Origin: Candidatus Mediterraneibacter pullistercoris
GTDB lineage: Bacteria; Bacillota; Clostridia; Lachnospirales; Lachnospiraceae
NCBI GenBank assembly: GCA_019116885.1
Contig: DXAU01000030.1
Coordinates: forward strand, 124,001-188,000
Direction of reading: 5' to 3'
Length of the DNA stretch: 64,000 nucleotides
The translations under genes and the position numbers were made by a program. This document shows, piece by piece, positions 17,639 through 26,800 of this stretch; position 1 is the stretch's first letter; every line of letters starts with the position of its first letter. The notes below the pieces were generated by a model. The model did not search any database and was not told where the DNA came from. It was given only the letters and a program-made list of their open reading frames with translations.

Positions 17639-18016
17639 TTATTTCTGTGTGTTCCTGTTTGTCCCGTTATCTTCTGTCATCTCATCTGCAGCCTGATCTA
17701 TTCCGTCCGTCACATCGTCCGTAACTTTATCCACACCGTCTGTCACATCATTCACAGCGTCGTCCAGGATACCGTCCCCTTCTGTCGCGTCATTCATAGT
17801 CCGGTCATCTGTGCCTGATGTACTGGTGTTATTCCCGTTATTGTTATTCCCATTATTGTCATTCCCATTGTTGTCCGACGACGAGTTGTTGTCCGCATTG
17901 TCTGTTGTTGACTGGTCTGCGCCATTGTCGGCGTTATTTTTGCTCCCGCATGCCGTTGTTCCGAAAAGGACGGACACGCACATCAGAAGCAGAAGAAGTT
18001 TTTTCATTCTTTTCAT
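17639..18016 (-). CDS. Small low-complexity lipoprotein, unknown function
   Basis: A 125-residue exported protein. The N-terminus MKRMKKLLLLLMCVSVLFG is a signal peptide, and TTAC near residue 23 is a plausible lipobox, although its -3 residue is Thr rather than Leu. Residues 25-75 are almost only Asn, Asp, Ser, Gly and Thr (NNGNDNNGNNNNGNNTS). The C-terminal half has Val/Asp heptads (DDAVNDVTDGVDKVTDDVTD) that resemble an amphipathic helix. GGGAG precedes the ATG. No function can be read from it; a surface spacer or stress lipoprotein is a guess. It sits alone between the sigma factor gene and hisA. Confidence 0.75.
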   Translation of the reverse strand: MKRMKKLLLLLMCVSVLFGTTACGSKNNADNGADQSTTDNADNNSSSDNNGNDNNGNNNNGNNTSTSGTDDRTMNDATEGDGILDDAVNDVTDGVDKVTDDVTDGIDQAADEMTEDNGTNRNTQK

Positions 18017-18103
18017 AAGATAATCTCCCTTTCCATAAATATTATCGTACTTCTACTATCTGCACATTTTCATTATTTATGCATCAGGAGAATATTTTTT
18101 TAT

Positions 18104-18937
18104 TTATTTTGCGCTTCTTCGGAGTTTTTCCAGAGCCCGGGCCTCTATCTGTCTGACCCGCTCCCTTGTCACTCCGAGTTTCCCGCCGATCTCTTCAAGT
18201 GTGAGAGGTCTTTCCACTCCAAGCCCGTATCTCTGGCAGATCACTTCTCTCTCCCTGTCAGTGAGCTTCTGCAGGAGTTCCTGTACTTCTTCTTTCTCAC
18301 CAAGAAGTTCCACAGCCTCTTCCGGAGTCGGCTCTGACCTGTCCTCCATCATATCTCCCAGGCTGTTTTCTCCGTCGTCTCCGACCGGAGTTTCCAGAGA
18401 GACCGGACTTTGCAGATAATTGATGATGTTTTTTACGTCTTCTTCTGATTTGTCCCCCAGTTTCTCCGCGATCTCTTTTGGAGTCGCATCCCGTCCCAGC
18501 ATCTGCTGGAGCTCTAAGGCCGTTTTCTGTACACGCTTCATATTCTCCGCCACATGTACCGGGATGCGGATCTCCCTCGACTGCTGGTCGATTGCCCGCT
18601 GCATGGCTTCTTTGATCCACCATGACGCATAAGTGGAGAAACGGTTTTCTTTCGTATAGTCATACTTCTCCACTGCGCGCATCAGCCCCATATTTCCTTC
18701 CTGGATCAGATCCATAAGAGGCATGCCTCTCCCGGTATAATGTTTTGCAAGAGAGACGACCAGTCTCAGATTCCCCTCGGACAGCTTCTTTTTCGCAGCA
18801 GCGTCTCCTGATGCGCTCTGTCTTCCCAACTCTCTTTCTTCCTCTTCACTCAGGAGCGGGATCTGGCTGATCTCATTCAGATAGATCTGCAGCGGTCCTG
18901 ACATCTGCTCCTCTGACTTTTGCTGTTCTTTTTCCAT
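18104..18937 (-). CDS. RpoD-like group 2 sigma factor
   Basis: A 277-residue sigma-70 protein that lacks region 1.1 and so is shorter than housekeeping SigA (about 370). Region 1.2 is [20 protein letters not shown], region 2 is [20 protein letters not shown] then [15 protein letters not shown] and [17 protein letters not shown] (-10 recognition and melting), region 3 is PKEIAEKLG, and region 4 is [14 protein letters not shown] with the helix-turn-helix [21 protein letters not shown] start at ATG 18937, nine bases after AGGTG; a GTG at 18949 is also possible. It follows fbp by under 20 nt, so the two are co-transcribed. It likely directs an alternative subset of sigma-A-like promoters. Confidence 0.9.
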   Translation of the reverse strand: MEKEQQKSEEQMSGPLQIYLNEISQIPLLSEEEERELGRQSASGDAAAKKKLSEGNLRLVVSLAKHYTGRGMPLMDLIQEGNMGLMRAVEKYDYTKENRFSTYASWWIKEAMQRAIDQQSREIRIPVHVAENMKRVQKTALELQQMLGRDATPKEIAEKLGDKSEEDVKNIINYLQSPVSLETPVGDDGENSLGDMMEDRSEPTPEEAVELLGEKEEVQELLQKLTDREREVICQRYGLGVERPLTLEEIGGKLGVTRERVRQIEARALEKLRRSAK

Positions 18938-18954
18938 GTCCAAATACACCTTTT

Positions 18955-20907
18955 CTATAGTTTTTCAGTAATCTCTCCATTTCTGTATGCTGCGAGGAGC
19001 CGTTCCAGATCTTTGATCTGCTCCTTGAGTTCCCGGCCTGTGTCCGTATCACCCACAAGAATCCGGTCATGCGCTCTCTGGACAACAGTAAGTTCAGAGT
19101 GGATATCATTTTCTTTCACGATCGCCGCTTCCGTGGATTCAAACGGTTCATGGGCGACGAGGAGAAGTCCGTACGAGTTGTAGATGAGCGTGTATCCCGC
19201 GATCCCAGTCTCTTTCTGATATGCCCGGGAGAATCCTCCATCGATGACCATAACCTTGCCGCCGCATTTGACCGGGCTCTCTCCGTCTTTTCTCTTAACC
19301 GGCACATGGCCGTTCACGATATGGCCGTAAGATGGATCAAGTCCGAATTCCCTCATGATATCATCGATCACTCTCTCGTTTTCTATGTAAGAATAATACG
19401 GGTTCTTCTTCTCTATATGCGTCTCTTTCTCCGCAATAAAATAACGCTCAAAGGTGGCCATTCTGTTCTTCCCGAACAGCGGAGAATCCGGATGGAGCCA
19501 GATATACCACATGATATCCCTGCCGTCCTCCCTCTCTTTGTCATCAAGTGCGAAAAAGCCTTTTCTCACATAGGTGTCCAGTGTATCATAAAGCTCTCTT
19601 CCGCGATATGTCCTGCCGTAGATCTCCGTCTCTTTGAGTCTTCCATCCTCGTCCAGCGGCACGCATCCGTGATAGAGAAGATTGTCGTTGTGCACCTTAT
19701 AGAGACTGCCTTTTGCGAGCAGGAAACGCATGTGGCGCTGGAGTTTCTCACAGTTGATAAACGCTTTCTCCAGACGTTCCATGATCTCCTCTTCCTCATC
19801 TGTCAGAGCATATGGATCTTTGGGGTCTATCGTTGGGAAGTTCGTATCCAGGAGCCTGTATTCCCTGCCATCCAGCAGGATCGTTCCCTTTTCATAGTCG
19901 ATTCTGTGCAGGAGCGCTCTGTTCTCAAGGTGGAAGCTCTTCTGTCTCTCTATGATCTGTCCCTCTGCTTTGAACTGTATGATTGAGATCGCCTTGTGGA
20001 TGCGGAGGTTCATCTGCATCTCTTCCGATTCCGGATAGCCTGCTGCCTTGAGTTTAAAGCAGGTACACGGATCATCTCTGTACACCTTAAGCGCAAATGT
20101 GGCCAGGGGGAGCAGGTTGATGCCGTATCCCTCTTCCAGAATGTCAAGGTTGCCATAACGGGCACAGATACGGATCGCATTGGCGATGCATCCCCTCTGC
20201 CCGGCAGCCGCTCCCATCCAGAGGACATCATGGTTTCCCCACTGGATATCCAGTGAATGGCAGGTCATCAGCTTGTCCATGATGATATGCGGTCCCGGTC
20301 CCCTGTCATAGATATCTCCCACAATATGAAGATGATCCACGACAAGTCTCTGGATCAACTCTGAAATCGCAACGATGAAGTCTTCTGCCCTGCCGATTCT
20401 TATGATTGTTGAAATGATCTCATTATAATAGGACTCTTTGTCGCTGACTTCCGCCTTTTCTGTGATAAGTTCTTCTATCACATAGGCAAAATCTTTCGGG
20501 AGCGCCTTTCTCACTTTCGACCGGGTGTACTTGCTCGCCGCCCTCTTGCTTACTTCTATCAGCAGATACAGATGGACACGGTACCAGTCTTCCATATTTG
20601 TTTCCGTCTTTTTGATCATATCGGTCCGCTGCTTCGGATAGTAGATCAGTGTGGCCAGCGATTTCTTGTCACGAATACTCATCGTATTGCCGAACACATC
20701 ATCGATCTTTCGGCGCACAGAGCCGGAGCCGTTTTTTAGCACATGTGAAAATGCCTCGTACTCTCCGTGCACATCTGTCAGAAAATGCTCCGTCCCTTTC
20801 GGCAGGTTCAGAATTGACTGAAGGTTGATGATCTCCGTGGATGCTGCCGCAATTGTCGGATACAGATCCGACAGACGCTCCAGATACCTGGTCTCAAGAT
20901 TTTTCAT
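18955..20907 (-). CDS. fbp: Fructose-1,6-bisphosphatase, class III
   Basis: A 650-residue enzyme that dephosphorylates fructose-1,6-bisphosphate in gluconeogenesis. It belongs to the class III family (B. subtilis YydE/Fbp, about 670 residues), a metallophosphoesterase fold: [12 protein letters not shown] (near 42-53), [16 protein letters not shown] (near 196-211) and [12 protein letters not shown] (near 218-229) are the GDxxDRG and GNHD metal motifs. The C-terminal part carries [13 protein letters not shown] and [16 protein letters not shown] precedes the ATG. The next gene, for a group 2 sigma factor, starts within 20 nt of the stop, an unusual metabolic-regulatory pairing. Confidence 0.96.
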   Translation of the reverse strand: MKNLETRYLERLSDLYPTIAAASTEIINLQSILNLPKGTEHFLTDVHGEYEAFSHVLKNGSGSVRRKIDDVFGNTMSIRDKKSLATLIYYPKQRTDMIKKTETNMEDWYRVHLYLLIEVSKRAASKYTRSKVRKALPKDFAYVIEELITEKAEVSDKESYYNEIISTIIRIGRAEDFIVAISELIQRLVVDHLHIVGDIYDRGPGPHIIMDKLMTCHSLDIQWGNHDVLWMGAAAGQRGCIANAIRICARYGNLDILEEGYGINLLPLATFALKVYRDDPCTCFKLKAAGYPESEEMQMNLRIHKAISIIQFKAEGQIIERQKSFHLENRALLHRIDYEKGTILLDGREYRLLDTNFPTIDPKDPYALTDEEEEIMERLEKAFINCEKLQRHMRFLLAKGSLYKVHNDNLLYHGCVPLDEDGRLKETEIYGRTYRGRELYDTLDTYVRKGFFALDDKEREDGRDIMWYIWLHPDSPLFGKNRMATFERYFIAEKETHIEKKNPYYSYIENERVIDDIMREFGLDPSYGHIVNGHVPVKRKDGESPVKCGGKVMVIDGGFSRAYQKETGIAGYTLIYNSYGLLLVAHEPFESTEAAIVKENDIHSELTVVQRAHDRILVGDTDTGRELKEQIKDLERLLAAYRNGEITEKL

Positions 20908-20949
20908 TTCTTCCTCCCAAAATCAGACCTGAATCATGGTTCTTCCGTC

Positions 20950-21708
20950 TCACACCCCGACAACATCCCCCATATCGTACATGCCTGCTGCCTTTCCTGC
21001 GAGGAATTTGCCTGCCTCGACAGCGCCTTTTGCAAATACGCTCCTCGAGTATGCTGTGTGGGTGAATTCAATGACTTCATCGGTTCCGGCGAATATCACC
21101 TCGTGATTTCCCACGATCGTTCCGCCGCGGACAGCCGAGAGTCCGATCTCTTTTTTATCCCTCTTCTGGCGCACCTGGCTTCTGTCATATACATAGTGAT
21201 ACTCTCCGCCCAGCGCGTCATTGACGGAATCCGCGAGTGCAAGCGCCGTGCCGCTGGGCGCATCCAGCTTCTGATTGTGATGGCGCTCCACAATCTCAAT
21301 GTCGTATCCAGCAGGTGCGAGCACCTTTGCCGCATTTTGCAGGAGTTTCAGGAGCAGATTGATGCCAAGCGACATATTCGCAGATTTCAGGACTGCGATC
21401 TTTTTTGAAGCCTGTTCTACTTTCTGAAGCTGACCTTCATCGAGCCCTGTCGTACACAGGACGAGCGGGAGCTTTTTCTCCACGCAGTAGTCCAGAAGTC
21501 TGTCGACTGCTTTTGCCGTGGAAAAGTCTATCACAACATCCACATCCACGTCGCATTTTCCGATGGAATCAAACACCGGATATTCATTCGGTACATCTGT
21601 GTAAGCGTCCACGCCGGCAGCGATCGCGGCGTTCTCATCACCTTTTACGATCTCGGTAATCATTCTTCCCATTTTGCCGTTGCATCCATGCATCAAAAAT
21701 TTTATCAT
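20950..21708 (-). CDS. dapB: 4-hydroxy-tetrahydrodipicolinate reductase
   Basis: A 252-residue enzyme of the diaminopimelate/lysine pathway, which supplies cross-link residues for peptidoglycan and dipicolinate precursors for spores. The N-terminal nucleotide-binding motif is HGCNGKMGRMI (residues 8-18). The catalytic block is VERHHNQKLDAPSGTALALA near 155-175, with the His pair and Lys of the active site. CAGGAGG precedes the start. It lies 42 nt upstream of fbp on the same strand and may be read with it. dapA is not adjacent. Confidence 0.96.
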   Translation of the reverse strand: MIKFLMHGCNGKMGRMITEIVKGDENAAIAAGVDAYTDVPNEYPVFDSIGKCDVDVDVVIDFSTAKAVDRLLDYCVEKKLPLVLCTTGLDEGQLQKVEQASKKIAVLKSANMSLGINLLLKLLQNAAKVLAPAGYDIEIVERHHNQKLDAPSGTALALADSVNDALGGEYHYVYDRSQVRQKRDKKEIGLSAVRGGTIVGNHEVIFAGTDEVIEFTHTAYSRSVFAKGAVEAGKFLAGKAAGMYDMGDVVGV

Positions 21709-21793
21709 TGTCTTGTCCTCCTGTAGTCCTCATTCTATACTGACACTAAAATCCCGCGTCACACGGCGATCCTGTCTGCTGTCAAATATAAAT

Positions 21794-21837
21794 AAGGATA
21801 TCATATCTGAGAGTCAACCTCAATATATGATATCCTT
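21794..21837 (-). terminator. Terminator after the SSB-like gene
   Basis: A 13-bp stem, aaggatatcatat (21794-21806) with atatgatatcctt (21825-21837). Read on the minus strand it is followed by TTATTTATATTTG. It ends the SSB-like transcript ahead of dapB. Confidence 0.7.
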
Positions 21838-21851
21838 TTAACAATCACACA

Positions 21852-22481
21852 TTACTCTTCTATACATTCCAGCTTGCTGACGGAAACTTCATATGCTGTC
21901 CGTGTCTGCGTCTCTGTCTCTGAGAGTTTCTTCACGTATTCACGGCTCTGGATACGCCCCAGTATTCTCACATGTTCGCCCACTTCAAATCCGGATGCAT
22001 ATCTGGCGTTTCTGCCCCAGCAGATACACGGTATATAATCTGATTTTCCATACGGACGGTTGACTGCAAGCAGAAGATCTGCTATCTCACGCCCCAGGGG
22101 GGTCTTCCGGTACACCGGACGTTTGCACATATAGCCCTCAAGCAGAATGTGATTGGTCCTTGCCCCGTCCGGCTCTTCTTCCACAAACTCGATCTCCCGC
22201 GCGAACACGGACAGGACGAGCCGGTTCCTCTGTTCCTCATGGCGGTTGTACGAGCGGAACTGTCCCGTTACCATGATGCACCGGTTCCTGTAATCCTCCG
22301 TAACATCGATCAGCCGCTCCGACACCATGACCGGAATCCTGTCATTTGAACTGCTCAGTCTCCTGACAAGAATATCTACCATATAGAATCCTTCTCCAAA
22401 CACCTCGTGGCTGTATGTAAACTCCGACACCACGGTTCCTATGACTGTTACCTGATTGTTCTCAATGATCTTATCTGACAT
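21852..22481 (-). CDS. Double OB-fold single-stranded DNA-binding-like protein
   Basis: A 209-residue protein that reads as two tandem SSB-type OB folds. The first covers about residues 7-100, from NQVTVIGTVVSEFTYSHEVF to LVLSVFAREIEF. The second starts near 107 with ARTNHILLEGYMCKRPVYRK and continues GREIADLLLAVNRPYGKSDY, IPCICWGRNARYA, which strongly resembles canonical SSB (ADFRVAVNR, FIPCVAWR). It lacks the acidic DDDIPF-type tail of replicative SSB, ending VSKLECIEE. It is thus probably an accessory ssDNA-binding protein rather than the main SSB. GGGAG precedes the ATG. It is divergent from typA. Confidence 0.82.
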   Translation of the reverse strand: MSDKIIENNQVTVIGTVVSEFTYSHEVFGEGFYMVDILVRRLSSSNDRIPVMVSERLIDVTEDYRNRCIMVTGQFRSYNRHEEQRNRLVLSVFAREIEFVEEEPDGARTNHILLEGYMCKRPVYRKTPLGREIADLLLAVNRPYGKSDYIPCICWGRNARYASGFEVGEHVRILGRIQSREYVKKLSETETQTRTAYEVSVSKLECIEE

Positions 22482-22598
22482 AATCTGTAGTTCTCCCTTC
22501 CTCTTCCTGGTATTTTAGAGTCACTACTAAATGTATGATTCTTTTCACCGCTTTAGAACCAGTCTGTCCAGAAATCGTTCGACATATTTCCACTGTTT

Positions 22599-22645
22599 TT
22601 GAACACATATTTATATATTGTAAAATGCAGATTATATGATAGAAT
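22599..22645 (+). promoter_or_regulatory. Candidate typA promoter(s)
   Basis: Two overlapping arrangements upstream of typA: TTGAAC (22599-22604), N16, TAAAAT (22621-22626); and TTGTAA (22618-22623), N16, TAGAAT (22640-22645). I cannot choose between them. The 22482-22700 gap is otherwise plain AT-rich sequence with the divergent SSB-like gene on the other side. Confidence 0.4.
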
Positions 22646-22700
22646 AAGGAAGTTACAGTTGTGTAATGATATATCAATATAAGGAAAGAGTGCAGTTATT

Positions 22701-24527
22701 ATGAATACAAAACGTGAAGATGTAAGAAATATCGCCATCATAGCCCACGTCGATCACGGCAAGACGACACTGGTCGACGAGCTGTTAAAACAAAGCGGCG
22801 TTTTCCGGGAGAATCAGGAAGTAGCGGAACGCGTCATGGATTCCAACGACATTGAGCGGGAACGGGGCATCACGATCCTCTCAAAAAACACTGCCGTACA
22901 CTACAACGGCGTGAAGATCAATATCATCGATACCCCGGGCCATGCTGATTTCGGCGGCGAAGTGGAGCGTGTGCTCAAGATGGTGAACGGCGTCATCCTT
23001 GTCGTGGACGCCTTTGAAGGAGCTATGCCCCAGACAAAATTCGTACTCAGGAAAGCGCTGGAATTAGATCTTCCGGTAATCGTATGCATCAACAAGATCG
23101 ACCGGCCGGAAGCGCGTCCGGACGATGTAATCGATGAAGTACTGGAACTCTTCATCGATCTTGGCGCATCCGACGACCAGCTTGAATGTCCGTTCGTCTA
23201 CGCGTCAGCAAAAGCCGGTGTGGCAGTACTGGACCTCTCCGACGAAGAGCGGGATATGAAACCTCTCTTCGAGACGATTCTCAGCTATATTCCTGCTCCC
23301 GAGGGCGATCCCGACGCGCCTACACAGGTCCTTATCAGCACCATCGACTACAACGAATACGTAGGCCGGATCGGCATTGGCAAAGTCGACAACGGCACAA
23401 TCGCAGTCAATCAGGAGATGGTCCTTGTGAACCACCATGACCCGGACAAGCAGGAAAAAGTAAAGATCAGCCGTCTCTATGAATTCGACGGTCTGGACAA
23501 AGTGGAGGTCAAAGAGGCTTCCATCGGCTCTATCGTGGCGATATCCGGCATATCCGGCATATCTATCGGAGATACACTCTGCTCTCCGGAAAACCCGGAG
23601 CCTCTCCCGTTCCAGAAGATCTCAGAGCCGACGATCGCCATGCAGTTTATTGTAAACGACAGTCCGTTCGCCGGTCAGGAAGGAAAATACGTAACTTCCC
23701 GCCACTTAAGGGACCGTCTTTTACGCGAGCTCAATACTGACGTCAGTCTGCGCGTCGAAGAAATGGATAATACTGACAGCTTCAAAGTATCCGGCCGCGG
23801 GGAACTCCATCTCTCCGTCCTGATCGAAAACATGCGCAGAGAGGGATACGAGTTTGCTGTGAGCAAAGCGGAAGTCCTGTATAAAACAGATGAAAACGGC
23901 CAGAAACTCGAACCCGTAGAAGCCGCCTTCATCGATGTCCCGGATGAGTTCACCGGAGTCGTAATCGAAAAACTCGGTCAGAGGAAAGGAGAACTCCGTA
24001 ATATGAGCGCTTCAAACGGCGGCTATACCCGTCTGGAATTCTCAATCCCCGCCAGAGGTCTGATCGGGTACCGGGGTGAATTTCTGACGGACACAAAAGG
24101 AAACGGGATACTGAATACCAGTTTTGACGGATATGTGCCATACAAGGGAGACATCCAGTACCGCAAGCAGGGCTCTCTGATTGCTTTTGAGACCGGGGAG
24201 TCTGTCACTTACGGATTGTACAGCGCCCAGGAGCGTGGTACACTGTTCATAGGACCCGGAGAAAAAGTATATGCCGGCATGGTCATCGGTCAGAATGGAA
24301 AATCAGAAGACATCGAGCTCAACGTCTGCAAGACGAAACATCTGACCAACACGCGTTCCTCCGGCGCCGACGAAGCGCTCCGCCTTACGCCTCCCCGCAT
24401 CTTAACTCTGGAACAGGCGCTTGACTTTATCGATACGGACGAACTGCTCGAAGTAACCCCGAAGTCTCTGCGCATCCGCAAGAAGATCCTCGATTCAAGG
24501 ATGCGCAGGCGCAGCAATATGAAATGA
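22701..24527 (+). CDS. typA: Ribosome-associated GTPase TypA/BipA
   Basis: A 608-residue translational GTPase related to EF-G, involved in 50S assembly and stress and low-temperature growth. The G domain has G1 AHVDHGKTTLVDELL (residues 15-29), G2 RERGITI, G3 DTPGHADFGGEVERVL and G4 NKID. The BipA-specific C-terminal region is recognisable from SNGGYTRLEFSIPARGLIGY onward to the positively charged end RIRKKILDSRMRRRSNMK. The start has AAGGAAAGAG upstream. A short gap leads to the PsiE-like membrane gene on the same strand. Confidence 0.96.
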   Translation: MNTKREDVRNIAIIAHVDHGKTTLVDELLKQSGVFRENQEVAERVMDSNDIERERGITILSKNTAVHYNGVKINIIDTPGHADFGGEVERVLKMVNGVILVVDAFEGAMPQTKFVLRKALELDLPVIVCINKIDRPEARPDDVIDEVLELFIDLGASDDQLECPFVYASAKAGVAVLDLSDEERDMKPLFETILSYIPAPEGDPDAPTQVLISTIDYNEYVGRIGIGKVDNGTIAVNQEMVLVNHHDPDKQEKVKISRLYEFDGLDKVEVKEASIGSIVAISGISGISIGDTLCSPENPEPLPFQKISEPTIAMQFIVNDSPFAGQEGKYVTSRHLRDRLLRELNTDVSLRVEEMDNTDSFKVSGRGELHLSVLIENMRREGYEFAVSKAEVLYKTDENGQKLEPVEAAFIDVPDEFTGVVIEKLGQRKGELRNMSASNGGYTRLEFSIPARGLIGYRGEFLTDTKGNGILNTSFDGYVPYKGDIQYRKQGSLIAFETGESVTYGLYSAQERGTLFIGPGEKVYAGMVIGQNGKSEDIELNVCKTKHLTNTRSSGADEALRLTPPRILTLEQALDFIDTDELLEVTPKSLRIRKKILDSRMRRRSNMK

Positions 24528-24585
24528 TGCAGGACACAGCGCTCCCCAGGCATTGTTTCACACAAGCATACACAAGGAGAAATTT

Positions 24586-25200
24586 ATGGAGAAATATGCA
24601 CGCTTTATCTTGAAACACCTGACGAAGATCATGGAGTTTGTCATCGCCGCACTTCTGGCCTGCGGTATCGTGATCATGATCGTCCAGCTCATTTTTTCGA
24701 TCGGAGAGCTGCCGGATCTGAATACTTACCCGAACTATGATGATCTGCTCACCTCGTGCTTTAATCTGATCATCGGGGTGGAGCTGATCCGTATGCTGTA
24801 TCTGCATACGCCGATCACAGTATTCGAGATCCTGCTGTTCGCCATCGCCCGCCAGGTCATCATCGGCCATTCTTCTCCTCTGAACAGTCTCATCGGCGTT
24901 GTCGCCATTGCGATCTTGTTTGCTACGAGGAAATTTCTGTTCACTACTTTCGATGAGATTGAGAAGACCATCTTCCGCTCCTCTCAGAAGGTATATCAGA
25001 TCAACAAACTGTTCCATCTGGAGATCCCTTTTAATGACAGGAGCGATACCCTGCTGGACGTCCTCCTGCGCAAGATGAAGGAAGACGATACCGAACCCGG
25101 GATCGGGGCATGCGCGTATTTTACAGATCTTGCCCTCCGCATCGCCAAGATAAACAACGGAAAAATCACACGGATCGAGGTGATTCGTTCTATACATTGA
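24586..25200 (+). CDS. PsiE-like membrane protein with CorC/HlyC-like C-terminal domain
   Basis: A 204-residue protein. Residues 1-110 contain about four hydrophobic helices with the PsiE-type pattern (IIGVELIRMLYLHTPITVFE, ILLFAIARQVIIG, SLIGVVAIAILFATRKFLF). The last 80 residues are soluble: YQINKLFHLEIPFNDRSDTL and LALRIAKINNGKITRIEVIR. These resemble the transporter-associated CorC/HlyC domain found at the end of cation-efflux proteins. The combination is unusual and the function is unknown; a role in phosphate or divalent cation homeostasis is a guess from the domains. AAGGAG fixes the ATG at 24586. Its stop codon overlaps the hpf promoter region. Confidence 0.7.
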   Translation: MEKYARFILKHLTKIMEFVIAALLACGIVIMIVQLIFSIGELPDLNTYPNYDDLLTSCFNLIIGVELIRMLYLHTPITVFEILLFAIARQVIIGHSSPLNSLIGVVAIAILFATRKFLFTTFDEIEKTIFRSSQKVYQINKLFHLEIPFNDRSDTLLDVLLRKMKEDDTEPGIGACAYFTDLALRIAKINNGKITRIEVIRSIH

Positions 25201-25219
25201 CAGCGTTCCATGTTATAAT
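25191..25219 (+). promoter_or_regulatory. hpf promoter
   Basis: TATACA (25191-25196), 17 bases ending TGT, and a perfect TATAAT (25214-25219): an extended -10. TTGACA at 25197 looks better but leaves only 11 bases and cannot pair with this -10. It overlaps the stop of the preceding gene. Confidence 0.6.
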
Positions 25220-25288
25220 ATTTACATAATACATACACATATTTATCACATGTTTATGTAGAATATGAACAAAAAGGAGTTGAACCGT

Positions 25289-25846
25289 ATGAATTTTATC
25301 ATCAGTGGAAAAAACATCGAAGTAACACAAGGGCTCAGAGACGCAATTGAGCAGAAATTGGGGAAACTTGAGAGGTACTTCACTCCTGAAACAGAAATCA
25401 CCGTAACCCTGAGTGTAGAGAAGGAACGCCAGAAGATCGAAGTGACGATCCCCGTCAAAGGAAACATCATCCGTTCAGAGCAGACAAGCAGCGACATGTA
25501 TGTATCCATCGATCTCGTGGAAGAGATCATTGAGCGCCAGCTCCGCAAATATAAAAACAAGCTGGTTGCAAAAAATCAGGGGCATCCCACCTCAGCGGTA
25601 CCGACTGGCAGCATCCGGAAAGAGTTCATTGATTCTGAAGATGACTCTCCGGAAAACGACGAGATACGCATCGTACGCACAAAAAAATTCGGTATCAAAC
25701 CTATGTATCCGGAAGACGCCTGCATCCAGATGGAACTTTTAGGCCATAGCTTCTTCGTCTTCTCCAATGCAGAGACAGAAGAAGTCAACGTAGTCTACAA
25801 AAGAAAAGACGGTTCTTTCGGACTGATCGAGCCTGAATTCTCATAA
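25289..25846 (+). CDS. hpf: Ribosome hibernation promoting factor, long form
   Basis: A 185-residue long HPF that dimerises 70S ribosomes into 100S particles in stationary phase. The N-terminal S30AE domain starts MNFIISGKNIEVTQGLRDAI and includes the basic-acidic helix IIERQLRKYKNKL. A variable linker (GHPTSAVPTG, SEDDSPENDE) follows. The C-terminal dimerisation domain begins KKFGIKPMYPEDACIQMELL and runs through VNVVYKRKDGSFGLIEP. AAAAGGAG lies nine bases before the ATG at 25289; an ATG eight codons earlier has no site. It has its own promoter and terminator, so it is monocistronic. Confidence 0.95.
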   Translation: MNFIISGKNIEVTQGLRDAIEQKLGKLERYFTPETEITVTLSVEKERQKIEVTIPVKGNIIRSEQTSSDMYVSIDLVEEIIERQLRKYKNKLVAKNQGHPTSAVPTGSIRKEFIDSEDDSPENDEIRIVRTKKFGIKPMYPEDACIQMELLGHSFFVFSNAETEEVNVVYKRKDGSFGLIEPEFS

Positions 25847-25859
25847 ACGGCACACAGCC

Positions 25860-25898
25860 AGGACGGACAGTGCATCGCCACTGCCCGTCCTGTTTTTT
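25860..25898 (+). terminator. hpf terminator
   Basis: Stem aggacgg...ccgtcct with an inner cagtg/cactg extension (25860-25872 with 25879-25891, one mismatch), loop of six, followed by gtttttt. A classic rho-independent terminator. Confidence 0.88.
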
Positions 25899-25926
25899 GC
25901 AATATGCCTTTCGGCACTTATGGTTA

Positions 25927-26583
25927 TTATATTCTGACCGCTTCTGCCGGCTCCGTAAACCAGCACTCTTCTTTTTCTTCTATAAATGCCTGAGCGTTCG
26001 TTCCTTCCGTGATCTCTTTTTTTAAAAGCTCCAGATCTTTCTCTGGTACGATCACATGAATTTCCACCTTGTCGCTGTAAATGATATCTTCTGTGCGTAC
26101 CCCCATCTGTGCTGTCAGATACTGGATTCTGCCCAGACCTGTGTAATCTGTGATGATATCCAGCCTGATTCCTCGTATTCTCGTAACAATTTCTGTATTT
26201 GAAAGTCCTTCAGCCACTGCGGCAGTATATGCCCGGACAAGGCCGCCGGTCCCAAGGAGGGTGCCGCCGAAATATCTTGTGACCACCGCCAGTACATTTG
26301 TAAGGTTTCTGCCCCTGAGCGCCTCCAGCATCGGTTTGCCTGCAGTCCCTGCGGGCTCGCCGTCATCACTCATTCTCTCAGACGGCGGTCCGCCGTCTGT
26401 ACCGCCGATTATATACGCCCAGCAGTGATGCCTGGCGTCCCAGTATCTTTTTTTCACCTTTTCCAGAATGCCGGACACATCACCCTCTGTTGAAACAGGA
26501 AAAATATCAGCAATAAAACGGGATTTCTTCTCCACGATCTCCCCGCTTCCCTCACCGTTTACCGTATGATAACTCTCCACCAT
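25927..26583 (-). CDS. YigZ/IMPACT family protein
   Basis: A 218-residue cytoplasmic protein of the YigZ (IMPACT N-terminal) family, conserved but poorly understood; relatives interact with the translation apparatus or RNA. The family core is KKSRFIADIFPVSTEGD, then ARHHCWAYIIGG, SERMSDDGEPAGTAGKPML and VLAVVTRYFGGTLLGTGGLV near residues 20-120. A ferredoxin-like C-terminal domain follows. The ATG follows GGAGAG. It converges on hpf and shares the terminator region. Confidence 0.9.
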   Translation of the reverse strand: MVESYHTVNGEGSGEIVEKKSRFIADIFPVSTEGDVSGILEKVKKRYWDARHHCWAYIIGGTDGGPPSERMSDDGEPAGTAGKPMLEALRGRNLTNVLAVVTRYFGGTLLGTGGLVRAYTAAVAEGLSNTEIVTRIRGIRLDIITDYTGLGRIQYLTAQMGVRTEDIIYSDKVEIHVIVPEKDLELLKKEITEGTNAQAFIEEKEECWFTEPAEAVRI

Positions 26584-26742
26584 CCACTATGCTCTCCTCT
26601 CCTGTCAGCATGATCTCAGGGTTTCCTGCCTGTACCTTCCCAGATGACTCTACTATATCAGATAGAACTGATGTGCACAAGAAAAACGGGAATACTGTTT
26701 CAAAAGAATTTATGTAGAAAATATGAAGATTTCATTTTTATC

Positions 26743-26771
26743 TTTATTTAGAACACCATATTTGATATAAT
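26743..26771 (+). promoter_or_regulatory. Class A PBP gene promoter
   Basis: TATAAT (26766-26771) preceded by TGA gives an extended -10; the -35 (TTTATT, 26743-26748) is weak. It lies about 30 bases upstream of the GTG start at 26801. The rest of the 26584-26800 gap shows no structure. Confidence 0.5.
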
Positions 26772-26800
26772 CATATAAGTTGAAAAGGAGGATGTGATTC

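Noticed and set aside
24427..25197. 256-codon minus-strand frame
   Set aside because: It is antisense to typA and the PsiE-like gene, both of which have good ribosome sites and family motifs.
25197..25219. TTGACA with TATAAT as a consensus promoter
   Set aside because: The spacing is only 11 bases. The -10 is kept, paired instead with TATACA at 25191-25196.
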